NCBI GenBank assembly: GCA_945877235.1 | Contig: CAMCRF010000001.1 | Location: 62,001 to 126,000, forward strand | Source of the DNA: Bordetella parapertussis | GTDB taxonomy: Bacteria; Pseudomonadota; Gammaproteobacteria; Burkholderiales; Burkholderiaceae_A | DNA length: 64,000 nucleotides | Direction of reading: 5' to 3' | Shown here: piece by piece, positions 56,094-64,000 of the stretch | Numbering within the stretch: the first letter of the stretch is position 1 | How the letters are laid out: every line of letters starts with the position of its first letter | Notes under the pieces: model-generated | The model's database searches: none | What the model was told of the DNA's origin: nothing | The model's input: only the letters and a program-made list of their open reading frames with translations | Position numbers and translations under genes: made by a program

Positions 56094-57495
56094 GCTCGTC
56101 TACCTCTGTTCTGCCTGTGCTACGAGTCACGCCAAATGGCAGGGTCAGTGTGATGGATGCGGCGCTTGGAACACCCTTGATGGCCCCATACAGCAACGCC
56201 AGACCCCGCCGCTCGGATCAAGAGGGAGGGCAGCTGGTTTTTCGACGCCCAGCGGGCTTCAGCCACTCTCCGAAGTCGCTGCTCAAGACCTTCCCCGCTG
56301 GAGCATGGGGCTCGATGAGTTCGATCGCGTGCTCGGCGGTGGCATGGTTCCGGGCGGTGTGGTGCTGCTGGGTGGGGATCCGGGCATTGGAAAGTCCACG
56401 CTCCTGCTGCAGGCGCTTGCGAGCCTTGCGCAACAGCGCGAGGGCGACACCCTGTTGTACATATCGGGCGAGGAGTCAGCCGATCAGATTGCCCTTCGCG
56501 CGAGGCGGCTTGGTCTGTCTGAGCAGAGCCTCTCGCGCATACAGGTGCTCGCTGAGACCCAGCTTGAGCCCATGCTCGATCTGCTCCAATCACGCGCGCC
56601 GCGACTCGTGGTCATCGATTCCATTCAAACGCTTTTCAGCGAAGCCTTGGGCTCTGCTCCGGGCTCCGTGCCCCAAGTCCGCGAGTGTGCAGCTCAGCTC
56701 ACACGATGGGCAAAGGCCACGGGAAATGCACTCTTCATCATTGGCCATGTCACCAAGGAGGGGGCGCTTGCCGGGCCCCGCGTTCTCGAGCATATGGTCG
56801 ACGCCGTGTTGTACTTCGAGGGCGATGCCCAGGCCAGTTTTCGAGTGGTGCGTGCGGTCAAGAACCGCTTCGGCACCGTGAACGAACTCGGCGTGTTCGC
56901 CATGACGGATCGCGGCCTCAAGGCGGTGAGCAATCCGTCTGCCTTGTTTTTATCCGAGGCGAGCCTCTCCGGTCACGGAAGTGGGGGCTCCCGCGTGTCG
57001 GGTGCCTGCGTGCTGGTTACCCAAGAGGGAAGCCGTCCGCTGCTGGTCGAGGTTCAGGCCCTGGTCGACCAGGCCAGTGGCGGGCAGCCTCGGCGATTGA
57101 GCGTTGGCCTGGATCCGCAGCGCCTGGCGATGCTGCTGGCAGTGCTCAATCGGCACGCGGGCATCTCCTGTGCTGATCAAGATGTATTTTTGAATGTCGT
57201 TGGGGGCGTGAGGGTGCAGGAGACTGCAGCGGACTTGGCCCTCCTCGCCGCAGTGGTCTCCTCGTTGCGCAATCGCCCATTGCCCGAGGGCTTGGTTGTT
57301 TTCGGTGAGCTTGGGCTTGCTGGAGAGGTCCGCCCCTCGCCGCGTGGGCAGGAGCGGCTCAAAGAGGCTGCTCGATTGGGCTTTTCAGTGGCCATGGTGC
57401 CCGAAGCCAACGCGCCCAAGCGGCCCATCGAGGGCCTCGAAGTCTGGCCCGTTCGACGACTCAGTGAGGCGCTCGAACGCCTCTTCTCTCGGTAG
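56080..57495 (+). CDS. radA: DNA repair protein RadA
   Basis: A 471-residue RecA-like ATPase with an N-terminal zinc finger (CSACATSHAKWQGQCDGCGAWN), Walker A GGDPGIGKSTLLLQ, the RadA-specific KNRFGT motif and a C-terminal Lon-like domain. It drives branch migration in recombination. The ATG at 56080 starts the zinc finger at the usual distance. It converges with hpnE, overlapping by 35 bases. Confidence 0.96.
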   Translation: MAKDKLVYLCSACATSHAKWQGQCDGCGAWNTLDGPIQQRQTPPLGSRGRAAGFSTPSGLQPLSEVAAQDLPRWSMGLDEFDRVLGGGMVPGGVVLLGGDPGIGKSTLLLQALASLAQQREGDTLLYISGEESADQIALRARRLGLSEQSLSRIQVLAETQLEPMLDLLQSRAPRLVVIDSIQTLFSEALGSAPGSVPQVRECAAQLTRWAKATGNALFIIGHVTKEGALAGPRVLEHMVDAVLYFEGDAQASFRVVRAVKNRFGTVNELGVFAMTDRGLKAVSNPSALFLSEASLSGHGSGGSRVSGACVLVTQEGSRPLLVEVQALVDQASGGQPRRLSVGLDPQRLAMLLAVLNRHAGISCADQDVFLNVVGGVRVQETAADLALLAAVVSSLRNRPLPEGLVVFGELGLAGEVRPSPRGQERLKEAARLGFSVAMVPEANAPKRPIEGLEVWPVRRLSEALERLFSR

Positions 57496-58765
57496 TCCGC
57501 AAAAGCGCTTCGCCCACCGCCCGACCTGATCTCACTGCAGACTCAATGGTGGCGGGGTACCCAAAGACCAGGTGGTCGGCACATTGCCAGCGGCCATCCC
57601 CGAATTGCCTAAATGCTGCACTGATCGGCTGTGCCTGAATGGCTTGCGGAGTCGCAGCCCAGGTGGCCTGGCGGTCGACCATCCATTTTGATCGCAGGGG
57701 CTGCTGCCCCTTGAGCCATAGGGCTGCTGCCTCTACGGCCCAATGGTGGGCGAACTCCTGGCGATTGCGATCGAGGGGGAGGGCGGAGACAACGAGTGAG
57801 AGCACTTGACCCCACGGTCCCGGAGGTCTTGCGAGCCCAATCACCATGCAGCCCTCTGCAGCCGAAGGTCGAAAGCTCTGGATCTGGTTGTGGGGGTATG
57901 GGGTCGTTCCTTTGGGCAGGTGCAAAAACAGCGTACCAATGGCGCGACGCTCGGAGGGCTCAACCCCCGCGGAGCGCCCCAGCATGCGCTGCGACTCTGA
58001 TGTAGGAAGCGCGAGTACCACGTCTGCATAACGTTGCGCGACGGCTGCTTCGGGCCCGATGAGCCGCCAGAGCCCGTCGGAGGCCCAGGCAAGCTGCTGC
58101 ACGCGGCTGCGCGGGTAGAGCGAAACTCCGGCACTGCAGAGCCACTGGGTGAGGGGGTCAATGCCGTCTATGCTGAGGTTGTGCCGAGGATGCAGCGCTC
58201 TGAGGCTCAGTGGGCCGCGTCGACTGGCGTCGTGCAACACCCGATGCAGGCACAGCGCGCTGGCCTCGGACCAGTCCGTGTTCAGGGCAGACTCAGCCAG
58301 AGGCCGCATGAGCAGTGTGCAAACCCGTGGATCCATTTGCGAGGCGCTAAACCAGGCTCGCACAGTTTGCTCTGGGGCGGGGGCCTTGCGCAGGTAGGGT
58401 ATGGCCGTCAGGAGGTCTGGCAAGAGGCCAAAGAGTGAATCCGTCTGCTTTCCGTCATGACTGCGCCAGCCAAGCCATCCAGAGGACCAGCGTGTGTTGT
58501 GCAGCGGATCTGTGCGTTTGAGCAGGGCAAAGGTCTCTGTGTAGGCGGCCAACAGGAGGTGTTGTCCTGCGTCGATCGGGGCATGCGGGATATTGGATTG
58601 CTCGCCCTCCGAGGTCCAGATCAGGCCGCGTGCTCTGCCTCCAAACTGAGGTGCTGCCTCAAAAACATCGACAAGGTGACCCAGGCCCGCCTGCGCCAAG
58701 TGCTCTGCGCAGGCAAGGCCCGACCAGCCACCACCCACAATCGCGATGCGACGCGCTGGATGCAC
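57461..58765 (-). CDS. hpnE: Hydroxysqualene dehydroxylase
   Basis: A 434-residue FAD enzyme with dinucleotide fold IAIVGGGWSGLACAEHLA (about residues 8-25), the second glycine motif GGRARGL and a C-terminal FAD segment (GYPATIESAVRSGRAVGEALL). With HpnC and HpnD it makes squalene from farnesyl diphosphate. The GTG at 58765 has GAGGA 7 bases upstream; a longer reading would overlap hpnD. Last gene of hpnC-D-E. Confidence 0.9.
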   Translation of the reverse strand: MHPARRIAIVGGGWSGLACAEHLAQAGLGHLVDVFEAAPQFGGRARGLIWTSEGEQSNIPHAPIDAGQHLLLAAYTETFALLKRTDPLHNTRWSSGWLGWRSHDGKQTDSLFGLLPDLLTAIPYLRKAPAPEQTVRAWFSASQMDPRVCTLLMRPLAESALNTDWSEASALCLHRVLHDASRRGPLSLRALHPRHNLSIDGIDPLTQWLCSAGVSLYPRSRVQQLAWASDGLWRLIGPEAAVAQRYADVVLALPTSESQRMLGRSAGVEPSERRAIGTLFLHLPKGTTPYPHNQIQSFRPSAAEGCMVIGLARPPGPWGQVLSLVVSALPLDRNRQEFAHHWAVEAAALWLKGQQPLRSKWMVDRQATWAATPQAIQAQPISAAFRQFGDGRWQCADHLVFGYPATIESAVRSGRAVGEALLRTTERRGVRAPH

Positions 58766-58779
58766 CGATGTGTCCTCTT

Positions 58780-59631
58780 TCAGCGGGGCAGGCGTCCGAG
58801 CGCGCCATGCATGCCCATGAGCAGCTTTCGGGCGGGTCCGAGAGAAACGCGATGCGTAAGGACGTCGGCGGGGTTTTCCTCTATCGCTCGAAGCAGATCG
58901 CGATAGATGGCTGCCATCGCTAGACCCGGTCGCTGAGCCCAACGGGCTGAGCCCGGAAGCTGATCGAGCGCCTGGTCGTATTTCTGGTGCGCGCGTCTGC
59001 CAAGCTCACGCAGGGCAGCCAGCAGCGGGGGGTCCGCCTGAAGCTTGAGCACCGCCGAGCGGGTGAGCCCGTGGGTCTGCAAGAGGCAGTCCGGCAGGTA
59101 AACCCGTCCTTTTCTTGCATCGTCCCCGATGTCTCGAAGGATGTTGGTGTATTGAAGTGCGAGCCCCAGATCGGTTGCGTAAGACTGAACGGCAGGGTCA
59201 TCGCCATCGCCAAAAATGCGGGCTGAGAGCCGTCCGACTGCTCCTGCCACGCGATCGCAGTATTGATCGAGCGCCTGCCAGTCCGGCAAGGGCAGCGGGT
59301 GGAGGTCGGATCCGACGCCATCGAGAATGGCTTGGAAGTCTGACTCGGGTAGCGCGAAGCGCTTGATTGCCGGGGCGAGCGCGAGACTGATGGGATGTTG
59401 GGCTTGATTCGACCCTTCAGCGAGCCATTTCACCTCCTGTCGCCACCACGCCAGCGTGATGCCAGCCACCGTCGGATCCGAGCAGTCGTCGACCACATCG
59501 TCCACCTCGCGGCAGAACGCGTACAGCGCCTCCATGGCCTGCCGCCGGGGCCCGGACAATAGCCGAAAGGCTGCCGTAAAGCTGGATCCTGCAGTCGCAA
59601 CACGCTGGGCGCAGTAGTTCTGAGGGGTCAT
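58780..59631 (-). CDS. hpnD: Presqualene diphosphate synthase
   Basis: A 283-residue trans-isoprenyl diphosphate synthase with the metal-binding motifs EVDDVVDD (about residues 41-48) and NILRDIGDD (about 165-173), and the GSSFTAAFRLL opening. It joins two farnesyl diphosphates to presqualene diphosphate. The ATG at 59631 overlaps the hpnC stop (ATGA). Confidence 0.92.
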   Translation of the reverse strand: MTPQNYCAQRVATAGSSFTAAFRLLSGPRRQAMEALYAFCREVDDVVDDCSDPTVAGITLAWWRQEVKWLAEGSNQAQHPISLALAPAIKRFALPESDFQAILDGVGSDLHPLPLPDWQALDQYCDRVAGAVGRLSARIFGDGDDPAVQSYATDLGLALQYTNILRDIGDDARKGRVYLPDCLLQTHGLTRSAVLKLQADPPLLAALRELGRRAHQKYDQALDQLPGSARWAQRPGLAMAAIYRDLLRAIEENPADVLTHRVSLGPARKLLMGMHGALGRLPR

Positions 59632-60563
59632 GGTGCGCGCTCGGGGACGAGCCCAAGCCAGAGGCTCAGGGCGTGAGGTATGAGCTTGATCATGTCCATG
59701 CGGGAGAGCTTCGGTGATGCAGCCCAAGGCTCATGTGGGGCCAGCATGACACGCTCGCCGATTGCACGACCACCCGAAATGGTCAGCGCGATTTCTAGCG
59801 ACAGTCGGCGCCGGCCTGCAAGGCGTGAGCGTCGGATGAGCAAGGGAAGCGCGTTAGCAGAGTCCAGCAATTCCAAGCCCCTGCGAGCGAGGACACGCGT
59901 CATCCCTGCCTGTTGTTCCGTGCTGAGTGAATGCGAGCAGAGCAGGCTGCGCTGCTCAGTGCTCCAGGACCACTGCTCGGGCCATAGCACCCGCGGGAGG
60001 GTAGGCCGGTTACGTCCTAGGTCTTGGCCAAAGTCTTGTGCGAAGTTCACGAGCTGCAGGCCAGAACAGACCGCATCGCTTGCGCGTTCCATTGCCGCAA
60101 CAGAGGAGGCGGGTTCTTGGGCAAGCCCCGCAAATCCCAGGACCATACGACCCACAGGATTCGCAGAGTGCGCGCAATAGTCGGCAACGCTTGCCCAGTC
60201 CGCGAAGGGTTCAAACGCTGCGTCGCGTGCAAATGCGCGGATCAGTGCGTTGGCAGGCTCGGTCGAGAGGGCTTGGGCGTGACATGCAGAGGCAAGCGCG
60301 GCGCCGATCTGACTCAGCGGCGTCGAGGCCTCGGTGGGGAGCAGGGTAAGTCCTGAGCGAAGGTCCTCAAGCGCTGTGAGTCGGGCCTCCGGTGCGGCAT
60401 CGCCCTCGTCGGCAAGGTCGTCGCCTGTCCTCGCAAATGCATAGAGTGCAAGCATGGGCTGGCGCATGCGCGCTGGCAGGAGCCAGGATGCGACCGGAAA
60501 ATTCTCGTAGTGGTGGCCCCCGTGAAGGGCCTGGCCATGCCCAGGGTCATTCATGGTTCGCAT
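59628..60563 (-). CDS. hpnC: Hydroxysqualene synthase
   Basis: A 311-residue squalene/phytoene synthase family protein with YAFARTGDDLADEGDA (first aspartate motif) and the weaker second motif NFAQDFGQDLGRNR. It converts presqualene diphosphate to hydroxysqualene. I use the ATG at 60563; a second ATG at 60554 is equally possible. The product feeds hopanoid synthesis, though no squalene-hopene cyclase is in the window. Confidence 0.88.
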   Translation of the reverse strand: MRTMNDPGHGQALHGGHHYENFPVASWLLPARMRQPMLALYAFARTGDDLADEGDAAPEARLTALEDLRSGLTLLPTEASTPLSQIGAALASACHAQALSTEPANALIRAFARDAAFEPFADWASVADYCAHSANPVGRMVLGFAGLAQEPASSVAAMERASDAVCSGLQLVNFAQDFGQDLGRNRPTLPRVLWPEQWSWSTEQRSLLCSHSLSTEQQAGMTRVLARRGLELLDSANALPLLIRRSRLAGRRRLSLEIALTISGGRAIGERVMLAPHEPWAASPKLSRMDMIKLIPHALSLWLGLVPERAP

Positions 60564-60643
60564 TGTAGGGCCCCCAGGAGTGGCCCACGCCATTCGATAC
60601 AATGAGAACTTGAGTCCGGAACGTCCGGTTTTATTGAACACAC

Positions 60644-60728
60644 GCGAAGGTGGCGAAATTGGTAGACGCACCAGGTTTAGGTCCTGACGCCGCAAGGTGT
60701 GCGGGTTCGAGTCCCGCCCTTCGCACCA
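60644..60728 (+). tRNA. tRNA-Leu(TAG), CCA encoded
   Basis: The acceptor arms GCGAAGG and CCTTCGC pair perfectly and precede ACCA. The anticodon loop in CAGGTTTAGGTCCTG gives TAG. The long variable arm and T-loop GGTTCGAGTCC are present. Length is 85 bases; tig follows after 24 bases. Confidence 0.95.
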
Positions 60729-60752
60729 CCGAAAGAAAATGTCGTCTCTCCT

Positions 60753-62084
60753 ATGACAGCCGAATCTAATTCCACACCCGCTGTTGCAGCCTCGAGCCTG
60801 CAGCGAATCATTCCCCTGACGGTTCGGCTTGATGCCGTTGAGGTCATTGCCCAGCGCAAGCTGCAGAAAATGGGTAAGACCATGAAGATGCCGGGCTTTC
60901 GCCCCGGCAAGGTTCCGCTCAAGGTGGTGCAGCAGACGTACGGCGCGCAGGCCCAGTCCGAGGCCATTGGAGACGCCGTCAGTGACGCCTACGCAGAGGC
61001 CATCATCGCCCAGAACCTGCGGCCCGCTGGCCCGCCGGAGGTGCGACCTGTAGAGGGTGCGAATACAGATCCAAGCGCAACAAGCCTTCAGTTTGAGGCG
61101 GTCATCGAGCTCTACCCCGAAGTCCCCATGCCCGAGCGAGCTGCGCTAAGCATTCAGCAGTGGACCTGTGCCGTTCAGAGCTCAGATGTTGACCAGACCC
61201 TCGACACCCTGCGAAAGCAGCGCGTGAGCTACGAGACCGTGTCGCGTGCTGCGCAGGCTGAGGACCAGCTGCGCGTAGATTTTGCGGGCACGCTCGATGG
61301 GGTCGCGTTTGAAGGCGGCACGGCAAAAGATTTTCGCTTCATTGTGCAGGCTGGCCAGATGCTGCCGGAGTTCGATGCGGCAGTCGTTGGCATGCAGGCA
61401 GGCGAATCCAAAACCTTCCCCTTGGCTTTCCCGGCCGATTACCGCGCAAAAGAACTTGCAGGCAAAACAGGTGAGTTCACCGTGACCGTGCACGAGGTCA
61501 TGGAGTCCAAACTGCCCGAGCTCAACGACGAGCTAGCAACCGCTTTTGGCATTCAAGACGGAGGACTCGAGAAGCTGCGCGCAGATGTTCAAAAGAACCT
61601 CGAGCGCGAGGTCTCTGGGCGCTGCAAAGCCAAGACCAAGCAAGCCGTCATGGATGCGCTGCTCACAACAGCATCGTTCGATGTTCCCAAGGCGCTGGTT
61701 CAAAGCGAGGCCCAGCGGCTTGCTGACCAGATGCGCCAAGACATGGCCTCACGTGGCATGAATGTCAAAGATGCGCCCATCCCTGTTGAGCTGTTTACCG
61801 AGCAGGCCACCAAGCGGGTGCGTCTCGGACTCTTGGTCGGAGAGGTCGTTCGCAGCCAGTCCCTGCATGCCTCAGAGGAGCAGGTACACGCGCTGCTCGC
61901 GGAAATGGCTGAGTCATACGAGAAGCCCGAGGAGTTCGTCCGTTGGACGATGTCCAATCCCGAGCGTAGAGCCGAGGCCGAGGCCGTTGTGATTGAGGAC
62001 AACGTGGTGCGTTGGGCGCTTGAACTTGCGAAGGTGGAGTCAGTCCAAATTTCGGTAGAGGACCTCATGAAAGAGGCCGCGTAG
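60753..62084 (+). CDS. tig: Trigger factor
   Basis: A 443-residue ribosome-associated chaperone and prolyl isomerase. The ribosome-binding signature appears as GFRPGKVPLKVV (about residues 49-60), the FKBP-type domain is around residues 160-250 (VDFAGTLDGVAFEGGTAKDF), and a helical C-terminus follows. The ATG at 60753 has a weak ribosome site; an upstream in-frame reading would run into the tRNA gene. The order tig-clpP-clpX is standard. Confidence 0.95.
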   Translation: MTAESNSTPAVAASSLQRIIPLTVRLDAVEVIAQRKLQKMGKTMKMPGFRPGKVPLKVVQQTYGAQAQSEAIGDAVSDAYAEAIIAQNLRPAGPPEVRPVEGANTDPSATSLQFEAVIELYPEVPMPERAALSIQQWTCAVQSSDVDQTLDTLRKQRVSYETVSRAAQAEDQLRVDFAGTLDGVAFEGGTAKDFRFIVQAGQMLPEFDAAVVGMQAGESKTFPLAFPADYRAKELAGKTGEFTVTVHEVMESKLPELNDELATAFGIQDGGLEKLRADVQKNLEREVSGRCKAKTKQAVMDALLTTASFDVPKALVQSEAQRLADQMRQDMASRGMNVKDAPIPVELFTEQATKRVRLGLLVGEVVRSQSLHASEEQVHALLAEMAESYEKPEEFVRWTMSNPERRAEAEAVVIEDNVVRWALELAKVESVQISVEDLMKEAA

Positions 62085-62087
62085 TCG

Positions 62088-62741
62088 ATGATGATTGAAA
62101 ATGGCATGCGATCGCCGCATCTAGGAGACCGTTCGGTGGAAGAAATTCGGGGTTTGGGCTTAGTGCCCATGGTCATTGAGCAGTCAGGGCGTGGTGAGCG
62201 GGCATACGATATTTACTCGCGTTTGCTCAAGGAGCGGGTGGTGTTTTTGGTGGGTCCTGTGAACGATCAGTCGGCAAATCTGGTCATTGCACAGCTCTTG
62301 TTTCTGGAGTCCGAGAATCCCGACAAAGATGTCTCGCTCTACATCAATTCGCCCGGAGGCTCCGTCTCTGCAGGGCTTGCGATCTTCGACACCATGCAGT
62401 TCGTCAAGCCGGCGGTGAGCACGCTGTGCATGGGCATTGCGGCCAGCATGGGCGCTTTCTTGTTGGCTGCAGGCGAAAAGGGCAAGCGCTTTGCGTTGCC
62501 AAATTCCCGCGTCATGATTCACCAGCCCCTCGGCGGTGTTCAGGGTCAAGCCAGCGACATCGAGATCCATGCGCGCGAGATCCTCTCCCTGCGCGATCGC
62601 TTGAACAATATCCTGGCTGAGCGTACGGGCCAGAGCCTCGAGACCATCGCTCGGGACACCGACCGTGACAACTTCATGAGCGCGGATGATGCGCTACAGT
62701 ACGGTCTCGTCGACAAAGTCATGAGTTCACGCGAGGCCTGA
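62088..62741 (+). CDS. clpP: ATP-dependent Clp protease proteolytic subunit
   Basis: A 217-residue serine protease with the triad Ser in [11 protein letters not shown] (about residue 122), His in MIHQPLGG (about residue 147) and Asp in [10 protein letters not shown] (about residue 196). INSPGGSV forms the oxyanion region. It starts 3 bases after tig and forms the ClpXP complex with the next gene product. Confidence 0.97.
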   Translation: MMIENGMRSPHLGDRSVEEIRGLGLVPMVIEQSGRGERAYDIYSRLLKERVVFLVGPVNDQSANLVIAQLLFLESENPDKDVSLYINSPGGSVSAGLAIFDTMQFVKPAVSTLCMGIAASMGAFLLAAGEKGKRFALPNSRVMIHQPLGGVQGQASDIEIHAREILSLRDRLNNILAERTGQSLETIARDTDRDNFMSADDALQYGLVDKVMSSREA

Positions 62742-62752
62742 AGGGGGCTCTA

Positions 62753-64000
62753 ATGGCAGACAAAAAAGGCTCGAGCGAAAAACTGCTCTACTGCTCTTTC
62801 TGTGGAAAGAGTCAGCATGAGGTCAAGAAGCTCATCGCAGGACCATCGGTCTTTATCTGTGACGAGTGCATCGACCTCTGTAACGACATCATTCGCGACG
62901 AGCAGGCTGCAGCCCCCGACGCCGATGCCGCCAAAGGTGGGCTGCCCACTCCGGCTGAGATTGCTTCTATCCTCGACCAGTATGTCGTCGGCCAGATGCG
63001 TGCCAAAAAGACACTCGCGGTGGCGGTCTACAACCACTACAAGCGCTTGCGCAGCAGTTCTAAGCCCCAGGAAGTCGAGCTTGCCAAGAGCAACATCCTC
63101 CTTATTGGGCCCACCGGTTCGGGCAAGACGCTTCTCGCTCAAACGCTGGCCCGCCTGCTGAATGTGCCGTTCGTCATTGCCGATGCGACGACGCTGACAG
63201 AGGCTGGCTATGTTGGCGAAGATGTCGAGAACATCATTCAGAAGCTGCTCCAGAACTGTAATTACGAGGTCGAGCGCGCGCAGCACGGCATTGTCTATAT
63301 TGACGAAATCGACAAGATCTCTCGTAAGTCAGACAACCCCTCTATTACCCGCGATGTCTCCGGCGAGGGCGTTCAGCAGGCGCTACTGAAGTTGATTGAA
63401 GGTACGGTCGCGTCTGTTCCTCCTCAGGGTGGCCGCAAGCATCCCAACCAAGATTTCGTCCAGATCGACACCACCAACATTCTCTTCATCTGCGGGGGGG
63501 CTTTCGACGGGCTCGAAAAGGTCATTCGCGACCGCACCGAACGCACATCGATTGGATTTGGTGCAGAGGTTCGGTCCGCGCGCGAGCGCAAGCTCAGTGA
63601 GGTCTTCCAAGAGGCTGAACCCGAAGATCTCATCAAGTTCGGTCTCATCCCTGAGTTGGTGGGCCGCCTCCCCGTAGTGGCGACCCTCGATGAACTCGAT
63701 GAGGTCGCCCTTATCGAGATTCTCACGGGACCCAAGAACGCGTTGGTCAAGCAATACCAGGCGCTGCTGGACATGGAGGGCGTTGAGCTCGAGATTCGGC
63801 CTGCTGCACTCAAGGCTATTGCTGAGAAGGCCATCAAGCGTCGCACGGGCGCGCGCGGCCTTCGTTCCATTCTTGAGCAAGTACTGCTAGACACCATGTA
63901 CGACCTCCCCAGTCAGAAAGAGGTCTCCAAGGTGGTGGTGGACGAGCCAACCGTCACCGGAGAGGGAAAACCACTCTTGGTTTACCAAGATAACCCCAAG
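62753..64000 (+). CDS. clpX: ClpX ATPase, partial (3' end beyond window)
   Basis: The first 416 codons of ClpX are present, close to the whole protein (about 420-430 residues). An N-terminal zinc-binding domain (CSFCGKS ... CDECIDLC) is followed by Walker A GPTGSGKT (about residue 120), Walker [11 protein letters not shown] (about residue 180) and sensor/lid regions (RRTGARGLR). It unfolds substrates for ClpP. It starts 11 bases after clpP with AAGGGGG upstream. Confidence 0.96.
   Translation, partial: MADKKGSSEKLLYCSFCGKSQHEVKKLIAGPSVFICDECIDLCNDIIRDEQAAAPDADAAKGGLPTPAEIASILDQYVVGQMRAKKTLAVAVYNHYKRLRSSSKPQEVELAKSNILLIGPTGSGKTLLAQTLARLLNVPFVIADATTLTEAGYVGEDVENIIQKLLQNCNYEVERAQHGIVYIDEIDKISRKSDNPSITRDVSGEGVQQALLKLIEGTVASVPPQGGRKHPNQDFVQIDTTNILFICGGAFDGLEKVIRDRTERTSIGFGAEVRSARERKLSEVFQEAEPEDLIKFGLIPELVGRLPVVATLDELDEVALIEILTGPKNALVKQYQALLDMEGVELEIRPAALKAIAEKAIKRRTGARGLRSILEQVLLDTMYDLPSQKEVSKVVVDEPTVTGEGKPLLVYQDNPK

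Noticed and set aside
60616..60628. CCGGA-ACG-TCCGG followed by TTTTATT as a terminator
   Set aside because: The stem is only 5 bp and no plus-strand gene ends before it; a chance palindrome upstream of the tRNA is more likely.

Overview
The window looks like a chromosomal segment of a chemolithoautotrophic, sulfur-oxidising betaproteobacterium, most likely in the Burkholderiales. The evidence is a complete Sox thiosulfate-oxidation locus, a red-type (form IC) RubisCO operon with its own LysR regulator, and housekeeping blocks in Burkholderiales-like order (mfd/isp genes, tsaB/rimI, lplT-alr-radA, hpnCDE, tig-clpP-clpX). Assignment below order level is not supportable from this sequence. Genes are tightly packed, often with 4-nt ATGA/GTGA overlaps. 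No gene-free stretch exceeds about 130 bases. No insertion sequence, prophage, CRISPR array or replication origin was seen.

Layout. 1-3253 (minus): an operon for a 2Fe-2S subunit, a Tat-exported xanthine-dehydrogenase-family molybdoenzyme, a SoxX-like cytochrome c and the start of a SoxY-like carrier; it runs off the left edge. 3390-6715: malate synthase G, a tiny membrane ORF, an HNH protein and a DsbA-family oxidoreductase. 6734-10201: a PnuC-type vitamin transporter, a NadR-like kinase, a TPP riboswitch and a TonB-dependent receptor. 10242-16121: a MarR regulator, an unknown membrane protein, a Na+/solute symporter with its DUF4212 subunit, a CBS-DUF294 regulator and an antiporter. 16172-20461: a phosphoesterase, tRNA-Leu(TAA), then a BigR/SqrR-type persulfide-response locus (SulP permease, DUF442 protein, ArsR regulator, divergent persulfide dioxygenase-like MBL protein). 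20458-28872: cbbR divergent from cbbLSXFPZA-Y. 28832-37893: DUF3422 and thioredoxin-like genes divergent from soxR, then soxCDYZ, soxAX, soxB and a small cytochrome c, separated by three intrinsic terminators. 37916-64000: mostly housekeeping (tesA, an ABC ATPase, purL, an ABC-F protein, apbC, serB, mfd, an ispDF fusion, a tsaB-rimI fusion, a candidate holD, lplT, alr, radA, hpnE/D/C, tRNA-Leu(TAG), tig, clpP, clpX).

How it works together (inference from family knowledge). Periplasmic Sox proteins oxidise thiosulfate on the SoxYZ carrier and pass electrons to c-type cytochromes. The BigR locus would deal with intracellular persulfide and possibly move sulfite or sulfate through SulP. The energy supports CO2 fixation by the cbb operon. 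Phosphoglycolate made by RubisCO oxygenation would be handled by CbbZ, and glyoxylate derived from it could enter metabolism through malate synthase G.

Most worth a second look: the Mo-hydroxylase/SoxX/SoxY hybrid operon at the left edge; a dyad motif shared by the soxR and soxB upstream regions; the divergent split of a Blh-type persulfide dioxygenase with an attached SulP; the TPP-riboswitch-linked uptake locus; and a probable unrecognised DNA polymerase III psi subunit beside tsaB-rimI.
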